Below, in pieces: positions 37,015 to 45,377 of a stretch of DNA of 64,000 nt. Origin of the DNA: Paenibacillus luteus (GTDB lineage: Bacteria; Bacillota; Bacilli; Paenibacillales; Paenibacillaceae); contig NZ_SKCD01000015.1 of the NCBI RefSeq assembly GCF_006542765.1, positions 62,001-126,000 of the forward strand, read 5' to 3'. Every line of letters starts with the position of its first letter. Positions within the stretch are counted from its first letter, which is position 1. The notes beneath the pieces are model-generated. The model saw nothing but the letters and a program-made list of their open reading frames with translations, made no database searches and was not told the origin of the DNA. Made by a program: the position numbers and the translations under genes.

Positions 37015-37641
37015 TTATTTTTCTTTAATCACTTGATCGTAAGACTTCCCCTGACTCATCCCATACTTCTTAGCAATCTGAATGAGTTCATCGTATTGTT
37101 CAGGCGATAATTTATCCAAAATGATACTTCTCGCCTTTTTCTTATCTTCAACACTTAGCCCACCACTTGCTAAGCCCTGTAGTTCCTTAATATCAGACAT
37201 ACTTAATTCCTTTAAGAACACGGATGTAAGTTGAGCTTTCTCTCCAACTGTAATCTTCTCCTGAACATCCTTCGCTTTATCGATACTAACTTCTGCTTTA
37301 TAACCTCCGTCAGACGGTTTAGTACCCTCACCTGTAGAATTACCGTTGTTTGTATCTGGTGTTATTTCAGGACTCGTAGATGTTTCTCCAGCTATATCCG
37401 TTTCCTGAGTGCCTTCATCTGTTACAGGCGCATCCGTTGCCCCTGCCACTAGATCAGTTCCTTCCGTAATTGCACCGTCCACAGTCTCATTCATCGTTTC
37501 ATTTAGGATCTCATTCTCAAGACTCTCTGATAATGAAGAAATAAGCTTATCCACAGCATAGTTTGCTGCAAATAAGCCACCGACTCCCAATATGACAATA
37601 ATTGATGCTACCCAAATCAATACCTTTTTCCACTTTTTCAT
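37015..37641 (-). CDS. Membrane-anchored protein of the EPS locus, unknown function
   Basis: The 208-residue protein has a basic start, one membrane helix (VLIWVASIIVILGVGGLFAA), a short amphipathic stretch, a Thr/Glu/Gly-rich low-complexity stalk (about residues 50-112) and a charged helical domain of about 95 residues that contains LSMSDIKELQGLASGGL and LSPEQYDELIQIAKKYG. No cysteine pair is present, so it is not the same domain as in the riboswitch-controlled proteins, although the anchor-stalk-helical plan is similar. GGAGG precedes the ATG. It sits between the dehydratase and galU genes, which suggests an accessory role in assembly or export. I do not recognise a family. Confidence 0.8.
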   Translation of the reverse strand: MKKWKKVLIWVASIIVILGVGGLFAANYAVDKLISSLSESLENEILNETMNETVDGAITEGTDLVAGATDAPVTDEGTQETDIAGETSTSPEITPDTNNGNSTGEGTKPSDGGYKAEVSIDKAKDVQEKITVGEKAQLTSVFLKELSMSDIKELQGLASGGLSVEDKKKARSIILDKLSPEQYDELIQIAKKYGMSQGKSYDQVIKEK

Positions 37642-37673
37642 ATTATTCGCCTCCGCTAAGATAGACTGTTTAC

Positions 37674-39497
37674 TTAAGATACATGGGAATAAAAAGGAAC
37701 AAGATGCTCAATAACATCCTTGATGGAATGCTGGTCTTCACCAATGACTTTCTCAATTCGTTTGAACTGAAGCTCTAACTCTACTCTATTAATGTGTGTT
37801 GGTTTGCCTATGTAAATTCGTTCATGTTGAGTCGATGTTACCGCTTCCTCATCGGTTAGCAGCTCCTCGAACAATTTCTCACCCTCACGCATACCACTGA
37901 AGTTAATCTCTATGTCCACATTCGGCTCGTATCCAGAGAGTCTGATAAGATCCTGCGCCAAATCAAGGATGCGCACCGGCTTGCCCATATCTAGAACAAA
38001 GATCTCCCCACCCTTGGCAAAGGCACCTGCTTGAATGACCAGCTGTACAGCTTCTGGTATCGTCATAAAGTACCTAACCATATCCGGATGGGTAACGGTG
38101 ACTGGACCGCCTGCAGCTATCTGCTCCTTGAATCTTGGGATTACGCTGCCACGGCTGCCAAGTACATTGCCGAACCGGACCGCTACGAACTGGGTCTCAC
38201 TAATGGTGTTAATGCTTTGTATGTACATCTCTGCAATTCTCTTCGTTGCACCCATAATGCTGGATGGATTAACTGCCTTATCAGAGGAGATCATCACGAA
38301 TCGTTCTGCTTTATACTTATCCGCACAATCGGCTACGTTACGAGTACCGAATACATTGTTCTTCACAGCTTCCGATGGATTGCGCTCCATGAGAGGCACA
38401 TGCTTATGAGCCGCTGCATGGAAGACCACCTGAGGCCGGTACTTGCGGAACACATCATCCATTCGGCTGCAATCCTGAATATCGGCGATAACGGTTTCCA
38501 GCTTCACCTGCGGGAACTTCGTTCTGAGCTCCATCTCTATCGTATAAATGCTGTTCTCCCCATGACCCAGAAGCAGAAGACAGGAGGGCTGGAAAGAAGA
38601 GATTTGCCGGCATAGCTCCGAGCCGATCGAGCCGCCTGCCCCGGTAACGAGAACCACCTTATCCGATACATAATTTGCGATGCCTTCCAGATCGGTCATC
38701 ACCTCTTCCCTGCCCAGTAGATCCTCGACCTCTACATTACGTAACGACCGTACAGCCAGCTTGCCCTTGATGAAATCATTAATGGAAGGAATGATCTTCA
38801 CCTTTGCCCCGGATAGCTTGCAAATATTGATAATATCGCTGATATGCACCCGCTTGGCGGAAGGCATGGCGATAATAATGTCATGGATTTGATATTTATG
38901 TACAACCTCTTCAATGTTCATGCTTGTGCCTAATACCGGCAAGCCTACAACTTGCATATTTCGTTTATGCGGATCATCGTCGATAAAGCCTATAATTCGA
39001 TTGCCCAAAAAGCTGTTGCTTGTCATGATTTCCTTCGCGATCAATGCTCCACAGTCGCCTGCGCCTACAACTAATACATTATTTGTTAATTCTGTCTTTC
39101 TTGTTCTGTTTACTCGGATTAAGCGCCAGAGGAAGCGTGAGCCTCCCATAAATATAATCATAAGCTCAAGTGTTCGGGATGCGATCGAGAGCGGGACGCG
39201 ATTCCCAAACAATACATAAGTCACTGCATAAGAAAGAACAAGTCCAATAATAATGGCTTTCGCCAGCTCTATGATTTCCCCAATGCTCGCATACTGCCAC
39301 ATTCGTCTGTACATACGAAAAAAAGCTAGACTGCTTCCGCAGATCACGGTGGTAGATAACGCAAATACTAGCATTTGGTTCTCATAGAAGGGAGGGATAC
39401 TTCCATCAAACCGAAACATATAGGATATCGCAATCGCTACCCATATAATGCAAATATCGACCACCAAGATAACTAGCATTCTATTTCTGTTGCTCAC
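37674..39497 (-). CDS. Membrane-bound UDP-sugar 4,6-dehydratase (PglF/EpsC/CapD-like)
   Basis: The protein has four N-terminal membrane segments, a first nucleotide-binding domain (VVGAGDCGALIAKEI) and a C-terminal SDR dehydratase domain (LVTGAGGSIGSELCRQ; SSDKAVNPSSIMGATKR with Met in the tyrosine position). Homologues convert UDP-GlcNAc to the 4-keto-6-deoxy sugar that is later aminated or reduced. No aminotransferase gene lies in the window. The frame has an ATG at 39506, but GGAGGG abuts it directly; the GTG at 39497 sits nine bases after GGAGGG and is the likelier start (607 residues). Confidence 0.88.
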   Translation of the reverse strand: MSNRNRMLVILVVDICIIWVAIAISYMFRFDGSIPPFYENQMLVFALSTTVICGSSLAFFRMYRRMWQYASIGEIIELAKAIIIGLVLSYAVTYVLFGNRVPLSIASRTLELMIIFMGGSRFLWRLIRVNRTRKTELTNNVLVVGAGDCGALIAKEIMTSNSFLGNRIIGFIDDDPHKRNMQVVGLPVLGTSMNIEEVVHKYQIHDIIIAMPSAKRVHISDIINICKLSGAKVKIIPSINDFIKGKLAVRSLRNVEVEDLLGREEVMTDLEGIANYVSDKVVLVTGAGGSIGSELCRQISSFQPSCLLLLGHGENSIYTIEMELRTKFPQVKLETVIADIQDCSRMDDVFRKYRPQVVFHAAAHKHVPLMERNPSEAVKNNVFGTRNVADCADKYKAERFVMISSDKAVNPSSIMGATKRIAEMYIQSINTISETQFVAVRFGNVLGSRGSVIPRFKEQIAAGGPVTVTHPDMVRYFMTIPEAVQLVIQAGAFAKGGEIFVLDMGKPVRILDLAQDLIRLSGYEPNVDIEINFSGMREGEKLFEELLTDEEAVTSTQHERIYIGKPTHINRVELELQFKRIEKVIGEDQHSIKDVIEHLVPFYSHVS

Positions 39498-39538
39498 TTT
39501 ACTCATCCCTCCACTAAAACTAACCTCTTCAAATTGGT

Positions 39539-40231
39539 TTACTTGTCTTGCATGCCATAATAATAATAGTAGGCCTCTTCATTGGCCTTGCGCTTCACAT
39601 TGTTAAGGACAACCCCTAAAATTCTTGCATTCACGTTCTCCAGGTTCTTCACAGCTTTGCTTGCGATCTCACGTTTCACCTTACCTTGATCAACGACGAG
39701 AATGACGCCGTCACTCTTGGTAGCCACGATCTGCGCGTCCGTTACGGCAAGCAGCGGCGGTGTGTCAATGAGGATAATGTCGTACATTTGTCTTAGCTTC
39801 TCAATAATTAAGGTCATTCGCTTAGAGTTCATCATCTCGGCCGGATTCGGAGGAATCGCGCCGGACGTAATGACGTCCAGGTTGGGGATGTCTGACATCT
39901 GAATCGCTTCTTCTAACGAGCATTGCTGAGAGATCACAGAAGAAAGTCCATAGCGATTCGAAATAGAGAAAGTATGATGGGCCGTAGGCTTACGAAGGTC
40001 GGCGTCTACCAGCACCACTCTCTTCTCCGATTGCGCGAACGTCACCGCTAGATTTGTTATGGTTGTCGACTTGCCCTCACCAGGGCCTGCCGAGGAAACC
40101 ATTAACACCTGCAGTTGATCGTCAATGGATGAAAATTCAATGTTGGTGCGCAGCGCGCGATAAGATTCCGATATAGGCGACCGTGGATTTGTAACAGTAA
40201 TAATCTGACGCTTATTTTTCAATTGAGACAC
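39539..40231 (-). CDS. CpsD/CapB-type bacterial tyrosine kinase
   Basis: The 230-residue protein has Walker A in SSAGPGEGKSTTITNLA, Walker A' in VVLVDADLRKP and Walker B in IILIDTPP. It ends with a tyrosine cluster, EEAYYYYYGMQDK, the autophosphorylation site of BY-kinases. It works with the adjacent Wzz-like adaptor and the CpsB phosphatase to control chain length and export. The start is GTG at 40231, inside the adaptor gene (20-bp overlap), with AGGTG upstream. Confidence 0.93.
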   Translation of the reverse strand: MSQLKNKRQIITVTNPRSPISESYRALRTNIEFSSIDDQLQVLMVSSAGPGEGKSTTITNLAVTFAQSEKRVVLVDADLRKPTAHHTFSISNRYGLSSVISQQCSLEEAIQMSDIPNLDVITSGAIPPNPAEMMNSKRMTLIIEKLRQMYDIILIDTPPLLAVTDAQIVATKSDGVILVVDQGKVKREIASKAVKNLENVNARILGVVLNNVKRKANEEAYYYYYGMQDK

Positions 40232-40979
40232 GCTCTAATTCACCTGCCTTGTAGGTTTGGTTGGCTTTGCTGCTATGGCTAGAATTAGCATCCTCCGTAT
40301 TCATTCTTGAGATCATGGCTAGCGTAGGCTGGCCCAAATATTGCAATACATCTGCTTCTGTCTTGATCGTATCATCCATGTACTCCAGCAGAAATGTAAT
40401 GCCGATTGCAATCATTAGTGAAACAACAAATGCGATAGCAATATTAAGTGGAATATTTGGCGACACTGGACTTGGCTGTGCATTAATGACCGCTTCATTC
40501 AGAATCGATACATTCTCCACCTTGAAGATATGTTGGATCTCTTCTTGGAACACCTTAGACACCGCGTTCACGACTTGTGCAGCCAGCTTATAATCCACGT
40601 CTTGCACGACCAAGGTCATGACTTGCGTATTGTTCACAGAGCTTACCTGAATCTTGCGTGAAAGCTCGGTTGCACTTAAGCCCAGTTCAGGATACTTCGA
40701 AGCTACTTTATCCAAAATTGCTGGTGTTCTTATAATTTCCTTGTATGTATCAATCATCTTAATATTGGAGTTAATTTGATTAATATCCAGCTGTCCAGTC
40801 GTCAACTGCGTTGCCGTCTGATTTACAATGATCTTCGTGGACGCCTCATAGACCGGATCTTTGAAGAACATGCTAACTACAGCTGCTGCTGCCGTACAGA
40901 TGATAACGAACACAATAATTAATGCTAACCTTTTCTTGATAATTGCCATGTATTGTCGTAAATCTAGTTCGTTAGACAC
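40212..40979 (-). CDS. Wzz-like chain-length determinant / kinase activator (YveK/CapA type)
   Basis: The 255-residue protein has two membrane helices (RLALIIVFVIICTAAAAVV and near the C-end IALNIAIAFVVSLMIAIGI-like) that flank an extracellular Wzz domain, with the proline-rich PSPVSPNIP before the second helix. Its cytoplasmic tail activates the separate CpsD kinase, the split arrangement of Gram-positive bacteria. The ribosome binding site GGAGGAG lies six bases before GTG at 40979; the ATG at 40994 overlaps that site, so I prefer GTG. A terminator separates it from the SLH gene upstream. Confidence 0.9.
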   Translation of the reverse strand: MSNELDLRQYMAIIKKRLALIIVFVIICTAAAAVVSMFFKDPVYEASTKIIVNQTATQLTTGQLDINQINSNIKMIDTYKEIIRTPAILDKVASKYPELGLSATELSRKIQVSSVNNTQVMTLVVQDVDYKLAAQVVNAVSKVFQEEIQHIFKVENVSILNEAVINAQPSPVSPNIPLNIAIAFVVSLMIAIGITFLLEYMDDTIKTEADVLQYLGQPTLAMISRMNTEDANSSHSSKANQTYKAGELERVSIEK

Positions 40980-41041
40980 TCCATTCTCCTCCATCGAATC
41001 TAGTTATATAGAATTACTTTATAATCCTAAAGAACTACATC

Positions 41042-41070
41042 CTAATACATAATAATCTATATTATTACAA
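41042..41070 (-). promoter_or_regulatory. Candidate sigma-A promoter for the wzz-cpsD part of the operon
   Basis: On the minus strand TTGTAA (41065-41070) and TATTAG (41042-41047) are 17 bp apart. They lie between the terminator at 41094-41121 and the Wzz-like gene, where a promoter would be needed if that terminator is efficient. Confidence 0.3.
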
Positions 41071-41086
41071 CCAACCAGTTTTTTCA

Positions 41087-41121
41087 CAAAAAATCTTCCT
41101 CTCACCTACATGAGAGGAAGA
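41087..41121 (-). terminator. Intrinsic terminator inside the EPS locus
   Basis: On the minus strand TCTTCCTCTC and GAGAGGAAGA form a perfect 10-bp stem with an 8-nt loop, followed by TTTTTTTGTG. It follows the SLH gene and precedes the Wzz-like gene, so it divides or attenuates the operon. Confidence 0.88.
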
Positions 41122-41139
41122 CATTGACATTATCGTTAA

Positions 41140-43251
41140 TTAATTGTCGAAACTAAGAGCCCGATAAATAATAACAGCTGCTTCTGCGCGAGTCGCATTG
41201 TTGTTTGGCAAGAACTTGCCTGCGTCGCCAATAACGATTTTGTTAGTCGCTGCGAATGCAACGCCTTCTTTCAACGTCGCGCTGATCTTAGCCGCATCTG
41301 CAAAGCCTTTAAGAGCTGCGTTCACATCCGTTACATCAGCTGCTCCTTGTACTTTCAAAGCGCGAGAGATCATTGTAGCCATCTCAGCGCGAGTGATCGT
41401 TGCATTAGGATCAAACTTCGATGCCGAACGACCGTTGATGATTTTCAGGTCTGCTGCGGCAGCTACATAAGGAGCGAACCAATCAGATGAGTTAACATCA
41501 TCAAAGCTCTCAACTGCTGAGCCATTTTCAAGATCAAGAGCACGGATCAGCATCTTCGCAAATTCAGCGCGAGTGACTTTATCCTTCGGTACGAATTTGC
41601 CTTCCGACTTGCCCTCAATAGCTCCTTTGGCAGCTACCACTTGAATCTCGCGGCCAGCCCATGCTTCTACGGAAGCAATATCGCTGAACGAAACTTTGTT
41701 TTCGACAACAACATAAGATGAGAAGGACACAAACGATTCGATAATCGAGCCGCCAGATACGCGTCCGCCATTGAATACTAACTTGCCGTCCACGAATTTC
41801 GCTACGGAAAGAAGCTCATTATCCAGGCCAGTCGTATCGCCAAGCGGAATACTGATTACGATCGGACGGTTAAACGATGTTGTTGCTGTACCGCCAACGG
41901 TCAGGTTGAAATCATAAAGCTCCGAAGCCGATTTCAAAGCGCCAACTACTTCTGCAGTTGCATCGCTTTTCTTGATCGTTAGAGCGATAGCTGACGAGAA
42001 TGTGCCGCCAACTGGAATCGTTACTTCAAATTTATCAACAACGAAGGTAGCGCCAGAAACGCTTCCAGCTGCCGCCAGTTTCACAGTTGCATCAGAAAGG
42101 TTAAGTACGACATCCTTTTGCGTAATAGTTCCTAGGTTGATAGTCAAAGCTGTTTTTGCAAGCGCCGATGCTGGAGCCACTTCCTTCACTTTATCGGAAA
42201 CGGCATTGATACCTGCAATTGCAGCAAGCAGGCTCGTTTCATTCAGTTGAAGAACTGCTTGTCCGTTAACAATGCTTACATTAGTTGAAGCGCTAATTGC
42301 AGCAAGCGTCGTAATTTCTGCTTTCGCATCTGTGACAAATTTCGTAATAATAGCTGTTTTCTCTGCTTCTGTTGCTTTATCAAGCGCTGCTTTCAAATCA
42401 TTAAGCAATTTGTCCGTGGATACCGGAAGCGGAATGACTGGCGTTACCGTTCCTGTACCTGGATTAGTTCCAGGGTCCGTGGTTGGCGGATTAAGAGATT
42501 CATATGCTGTAAACAAAGCCACTGCTGCTTCCGTAAACAGGCTGTCTTTGTTTACTGCCGTTCTTGAGCGAGTCAGTACTTCAAGCACATCAGCTGTTTT
42601 CACTTCATAATGAGCGAAAACTTGTTGTACCGCATAATTTTTCCCAGACAATGCATTCAAAACATCACGCATAAGTTGCTTAACACTGTCTTTATTCTGC
42701 ATCAGATCAAGCAGCGCGGACAAGCTTTTGTTCTTCACTTGTGCGACAAGTTCTTTCTGAATATCGAAGAAATATTCGGCAACATTGTCAACTGTCAGAT
42801 CTTCTACGCCTGCTTCAGTAGCAAACGTTTGAAGAAGTGGCCCGTATTGCGTGCGCAGATTGTCTAAGCCTTCAACTGAAGGGTTGTAGGACAACGATAT
42901 AGCTGCGAAGAACAAACCTTCCAGTTGTGTTTCTTCAGCATCCGTTGGATTGAAACGATCAACGATCGGATCAACGATATCGCCTTTCACATGGACATCA
43001 AGCACGTTCAGTGCAGTTTGAAGAGCTTGTACTTTCGGCCATCCTCCTGTAGCAACCAGAGCGTCGTAAAGCTTCTTCGCTTCAGTTACTAGAGCAGAGT
43101 CAGTCAAGGCTGAGGCTGCATAAGTTACCCCATTTAGTCCTAGCTTGTCCGCAAGACCCTTGTTGCTAAGCGGAATTCCAGCGAAAGCCGTAAGGGCTAC
43201 GCTCGCAGCAATCGTAGATACTGCTATTTTTTTTCTTAATGTCACTCTCAT
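41140..43251 (-). CDS. SLH-domain protein of the EPS locus
   Basis: The 703-residue protein has a signal peptide (IAVSTIAASVALTAFAGIPL), an N-terminal helical region (about residues 45-245), a Pro/Thr/Gly linker (about 250-270), a second helical stretch, a beta domain that ends FVSFSSYVVVE (about 365-517) and three SLH domains beginning FSDIASVEAWAGREI, FDDVNSSDWFAPYV and the last near GFADAAKISATLKEG. Helical-beta-SLH order matches the C-terminal part of the 1740-residue protein. AGGAG precedes the ATG by three bases; the GTG two codons later (43245) has better spacing. It lies between the CpsB-like and Wzz-like genes, suggesting a wall-bound partner of the polysaccharide. No catalytic motif is seen. 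Confidence 0.87.
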   Translation of the reverse strand: MRVTLRKKIAVSTIAASVALTAFAGIPLSNKGLADKLGLNGVTYAASALTDSALVTEAKKLYDALVATGGWPKVQALQTALNVLDVHVKGDIVDPIVDRFNPTDAEETQLEGLFFAAISLSYNPSVEGLDNLRTQYGPLLQTFATEAGVEDLTVDNVAEYFFDIQKELVAQVKNKSLSALLDLMQNKDSVKQLMRDVLNALSGKNYAVQQVFAHYEVKTADVLEVLTRSRTAVNKDSLFTEAAVALFTAYESLNPPTTDPGTNPGTGTVTPVIPLPVSTDKLLNDLKAALDKATEAEKTAIITKFVTDAKAEITTLAAISASTNVSIVNGQAVLQLNETSLLAAIAGINAVSDKVKEVAPASALAKTALTINLGTITQKDVVLNLSDATVKLAAAGSVSGATFVVDKFEVTIPVGGTFSSAIALTIKKSDATAEVVGALKSASELYDFNLTVGGTATTSFNRPIVISIPLGDTTGLDNELLSVAKFVDGKLVFNGGRVSGGSIIESFVSFSSYVVVENKVSFSDIASVEAWAGREIQVVAAKGAIEGKSEGKFVPKDKVTRAEFAKMLIRALDLENGSAVESFDDVNSSDWFAPYVAAAADLKIINGRSASKFDPNATITRAEMATMISRALKVQGAADVTDVNAALKGFADAAKISATLKEGVAFAATNKIVIGDAGKFLPNNNATRAEAAVIIYRALSFDN

Positions 43252-43368
43252 TCACTCCTATATAAGAAATAGTTGCATCCATCTAATAGATGAATGACTA
43301 ATAACGCCAATCGTTCTACCATTATGTATGTATCTATTTACTATTACTCCCACCAAATCTAGTACCAC

Positions 43369-44154
43369 CTATTTCTTATAAAAATAGGAAAGGAAACGGC
43401 GTACAGCCCCCTCTGAGACAGAGGCAAGCGGCGGTTGATTATGAAATGATGTATCGTGAATAACAGCTTCTGCATTGCTCTTGAAATAGTTCACCCACTG
43501 TTCTCCCATCCGCCTCTCAATGAACGAATAGGCTTCGCCCATACGAAATCCGCGGCGCTCTACATGGTGTGCGTCGGAAGAAACAATATGAATGTGCCCA
43601 CTCTTCATAAGTGACCAGGCATGCTGCTCGATGCGCTTCCCGAACCCTCCTAATAAGGAGTGCGTAGTCATCTGGGCATACGCCCCCGCTTCGATCAGTT
43701 CAGCCAAACGTTCCGGATGCTGCGTCACCTCGGCATTTCTCTCCGGATGAGCAATAATAGGTTTGAGATTTAAGACATTGAACTCGTGAATGAGTTCAAT
43801 CATCGTCTTCGGAATACGAGAGGATGGCATCTCAATCAATACATAGCTAGAATCCGCCAAAGTCAGCAGTTCCCTCCTATACCAGGCGTTGAGGAGATCA
43901 TCATGGACACGAATTTCTTGACCGGTCCTAATAGTAACAGGCACACCCGCAGCGATTAACTGTTCGTTAATGGCGTGAGTGTGCTCGGCTACGTCTTCTG
44001 CTGCATTAGTATAAGTCCCGTTGGCGTGATGCGGAGTTGCAATGATGGTTGTAATTCCCTCTGATACGGCTGCCCGGGCCATAGTCAAAGCATCATTCCA
44101 ATTGGCTGCACCATCGTCCAATCCGGGTAAAATATGTGTATGGATGTCTATCAT
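43369..44154 (-). CDS. CpsB/YwqE-type PHP-domain tyrosine phosphatase
   Basis: The 261-residue protein has the PHP metal-binding signature MIDIHTHILPGLDDGA, then IATPHH, LIEMPS, IIAHPERN and SSDAHHVE, the set that binds the manganese ions of CpsB/YwqE. It removes phosphate from the tyrosine cluster of the CpsD kinase and thereby regulates capsule assembly. It is the first gene of the locus. The start is ATG with GTGAG upstream. Confidence 0.9.
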   Translation of the reverse strand: MIDIHTHILPGLDDGAANWNDALTMARAAVSEGITTIIATPHHANGTYTNAAEDVAEHTHAINEQLIAAGVPVTIRTGQEIRVHDDLLNAWYRRELLTLADSSYVLIEMPSSRIPKTMIELIHEFNVLNLKPIIAHPERNAEVTQHPERLAELIEAGAYAQMTTHSLLGGFGKRIEQHAWSLMKSGHIHIVSSDAHHVERRGFRMGEAYSFIERRMGEQWVNYFKSNAEAVIHDTSFHNQPPLASVSEGAVRRFLSYFYKK

Positions 44155-44288
44155 GCTGATCTCACTTTCTGGTAGATTTTGATCAATCGCCCTTGATAGG
44201 CACTTCTGATCTCAATTCTATCACACGAAGCTGTAAGATTCAGCACTTCTCGCTATATTTCGACAGTTTCTAACTCATAACTTTCTTC

Positions 44289-44294
44289 ATTATA
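44289..44294 (-). promoter_or_regulatory. Candidate -10 box for the EPS operon
   Basis: TATAAT on the minus strand, preceded by an extended-type TG four bases further upstream (TGTAGGATATAAT has a slightly long gap), lies 135 bp before the CpsB-like start. No matching -35 at 16-18 bp is seen; a perfect TTGACA at 44327-44332 is 32 bp away and cannot pair with it. Confidence 0.3.
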
Positions 44295-44363
44295 TCCTAC
44301 AATTACCAAAAGTGTTAGTAAAAAATTGTCAAATACAAGGCTTTTTTCAGAAATTGTTCAGTG

Positions 44364-45341
44364 CTAAAGAAGCTCTTTGCGGAGCTCTGCTGCGGATTTT
44401 GGCGAAAGATAAGCAAATGGAATGTCGAAAACCGTCTTTGCTCCAGCTTGGCCTTCGCGAGCGAGCTTGTAAGCCGCTCTCGCATAAGCAACCAACACGC
44501 TGGCTGTGAATTCCGGATTGCTGTCCAGCTTCAAACCAAACTCGATGATTTGCGTGCTGTTCTCACCCGTCTTGCCGCTGCGCAGCACCATGCCGCCATG
44601 CGGCATCGAGGAATGCTCCGCTTTCATCGTCGCTTCATCTATAAAGTGCACGGTTGTGTTGTAATCGGAGAAGTAGTTCGGCATCGTACGGATTTCCTCC
44701 GCAATCGCCTCTTGATCTGCCCCGTCTTCCGCTACGATGTAACAGTCACGGACATGCTTCTCGCGGGTAGTAAGCTCCGGATTCTCTCCCGCACGTACGC
44801 GGCCTACCGCCTCTTCGCTCGGAATCGTGTATTGCACGCCATGCTTAACACCCTTGACACGGCGAATCGCATCGGAGTGACCTTGGCTCACGCCCTTGCC
44901 CCAGAACGTGTACTCCTTGCCTTCCGGCAAAATCGATTCAGCCAGCAGGCGGTTCAGTGAGAACAAGCCCGGGTCCCAGCCTGTAGAAATAACGCTAACT
45001 TTGCCACTCGCTTGCGCAATCGCATCCACTTGTTCGAAAAACTCGGGAATGCGTGCGTGCGTGTCAAAGCTGTCTACCGTATGGAACAAGCGTGCGAAAG
45101 CAGGCACTTGCTCCGGCAGGTCCGTTGCGGAGCCACCACACAAAATCATAACGTCGATGTCACCCACAAAACGTTCTGCGTCTTCAATGGAGTAGGCTTT
45201 CACCGCAGACGGAATGGAAGCCGGGTCTCTGCGGGTAAAGATAGCGTCTAGTTTCATATCTGGGTTTTGCTTAACCGCAAGCTCTACCCCGCGGCCCAAA
45301 TTGCCGTAACCAACGATACCGATACGAATTTGTTCAGTCAT
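44364..45341 (-). CDS. ddh: meso-diaminopimelate D-dehydrogenase
   Basis: The 325-residue protein begins IRIGIVGYGNLGRGVELAV, a Rossmann NADP-binding start, and has the Ddh segments CGGSATDLPEQ, TVDSFDTHARIPEFF, STGWDPGLFSLNR and FWGKGVSQGHSDAIRR. It makes meso-diaminopimelate from tetrahydrodipicolinate, ammonia and NADPH in one step, for lysine and peptidoglycan. AGGTGG lies upstream of the ATG. It follows the glutamate dehydrogenase gene on the same strand by 36 bp, which pairs two ammonia-using dehydrogenases. Confidence 0.93.
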   Translation of the reverse strand: MTEQIRIGIVGYGNLGRGVELAVKQNPDMKLDAIFTRRDPASIPSAVKAYSIEDAERFVGDIDVMILCGGSATDLPEQVPAFARLFHTVDSFDTHARIPEFFEQVDAIAQASGKVSVISTGWDPGLFSLNRLLAESILPEGKEYTFWGKGVSQGHSDAIRRVKGVKHGVQYTIPSEEAVGRVRAGENPELTTREKHVRDCYIVAEDGADQEAIAEEIRTMPNYFSDYNTTVHFIDEATMKAEHSSMPHGGMVLRSGKTGENSTQIIEFGLKLDSNPEFTASVLVAYARAAYKLAREGQAGAKTVFDIPFAYLSPKSAAELRKELL

Positions 45342-45377
45342 GATGCCGCCACCTCTTCCTTTAAAATGGTTTCAAGC

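Noticed and set aside
44289..44332. TTGACA and TATAAT as one promoter before the EPS operon
   Set aside because: The boxes are 32 bp apart, too far for a single sigma-A promoter.
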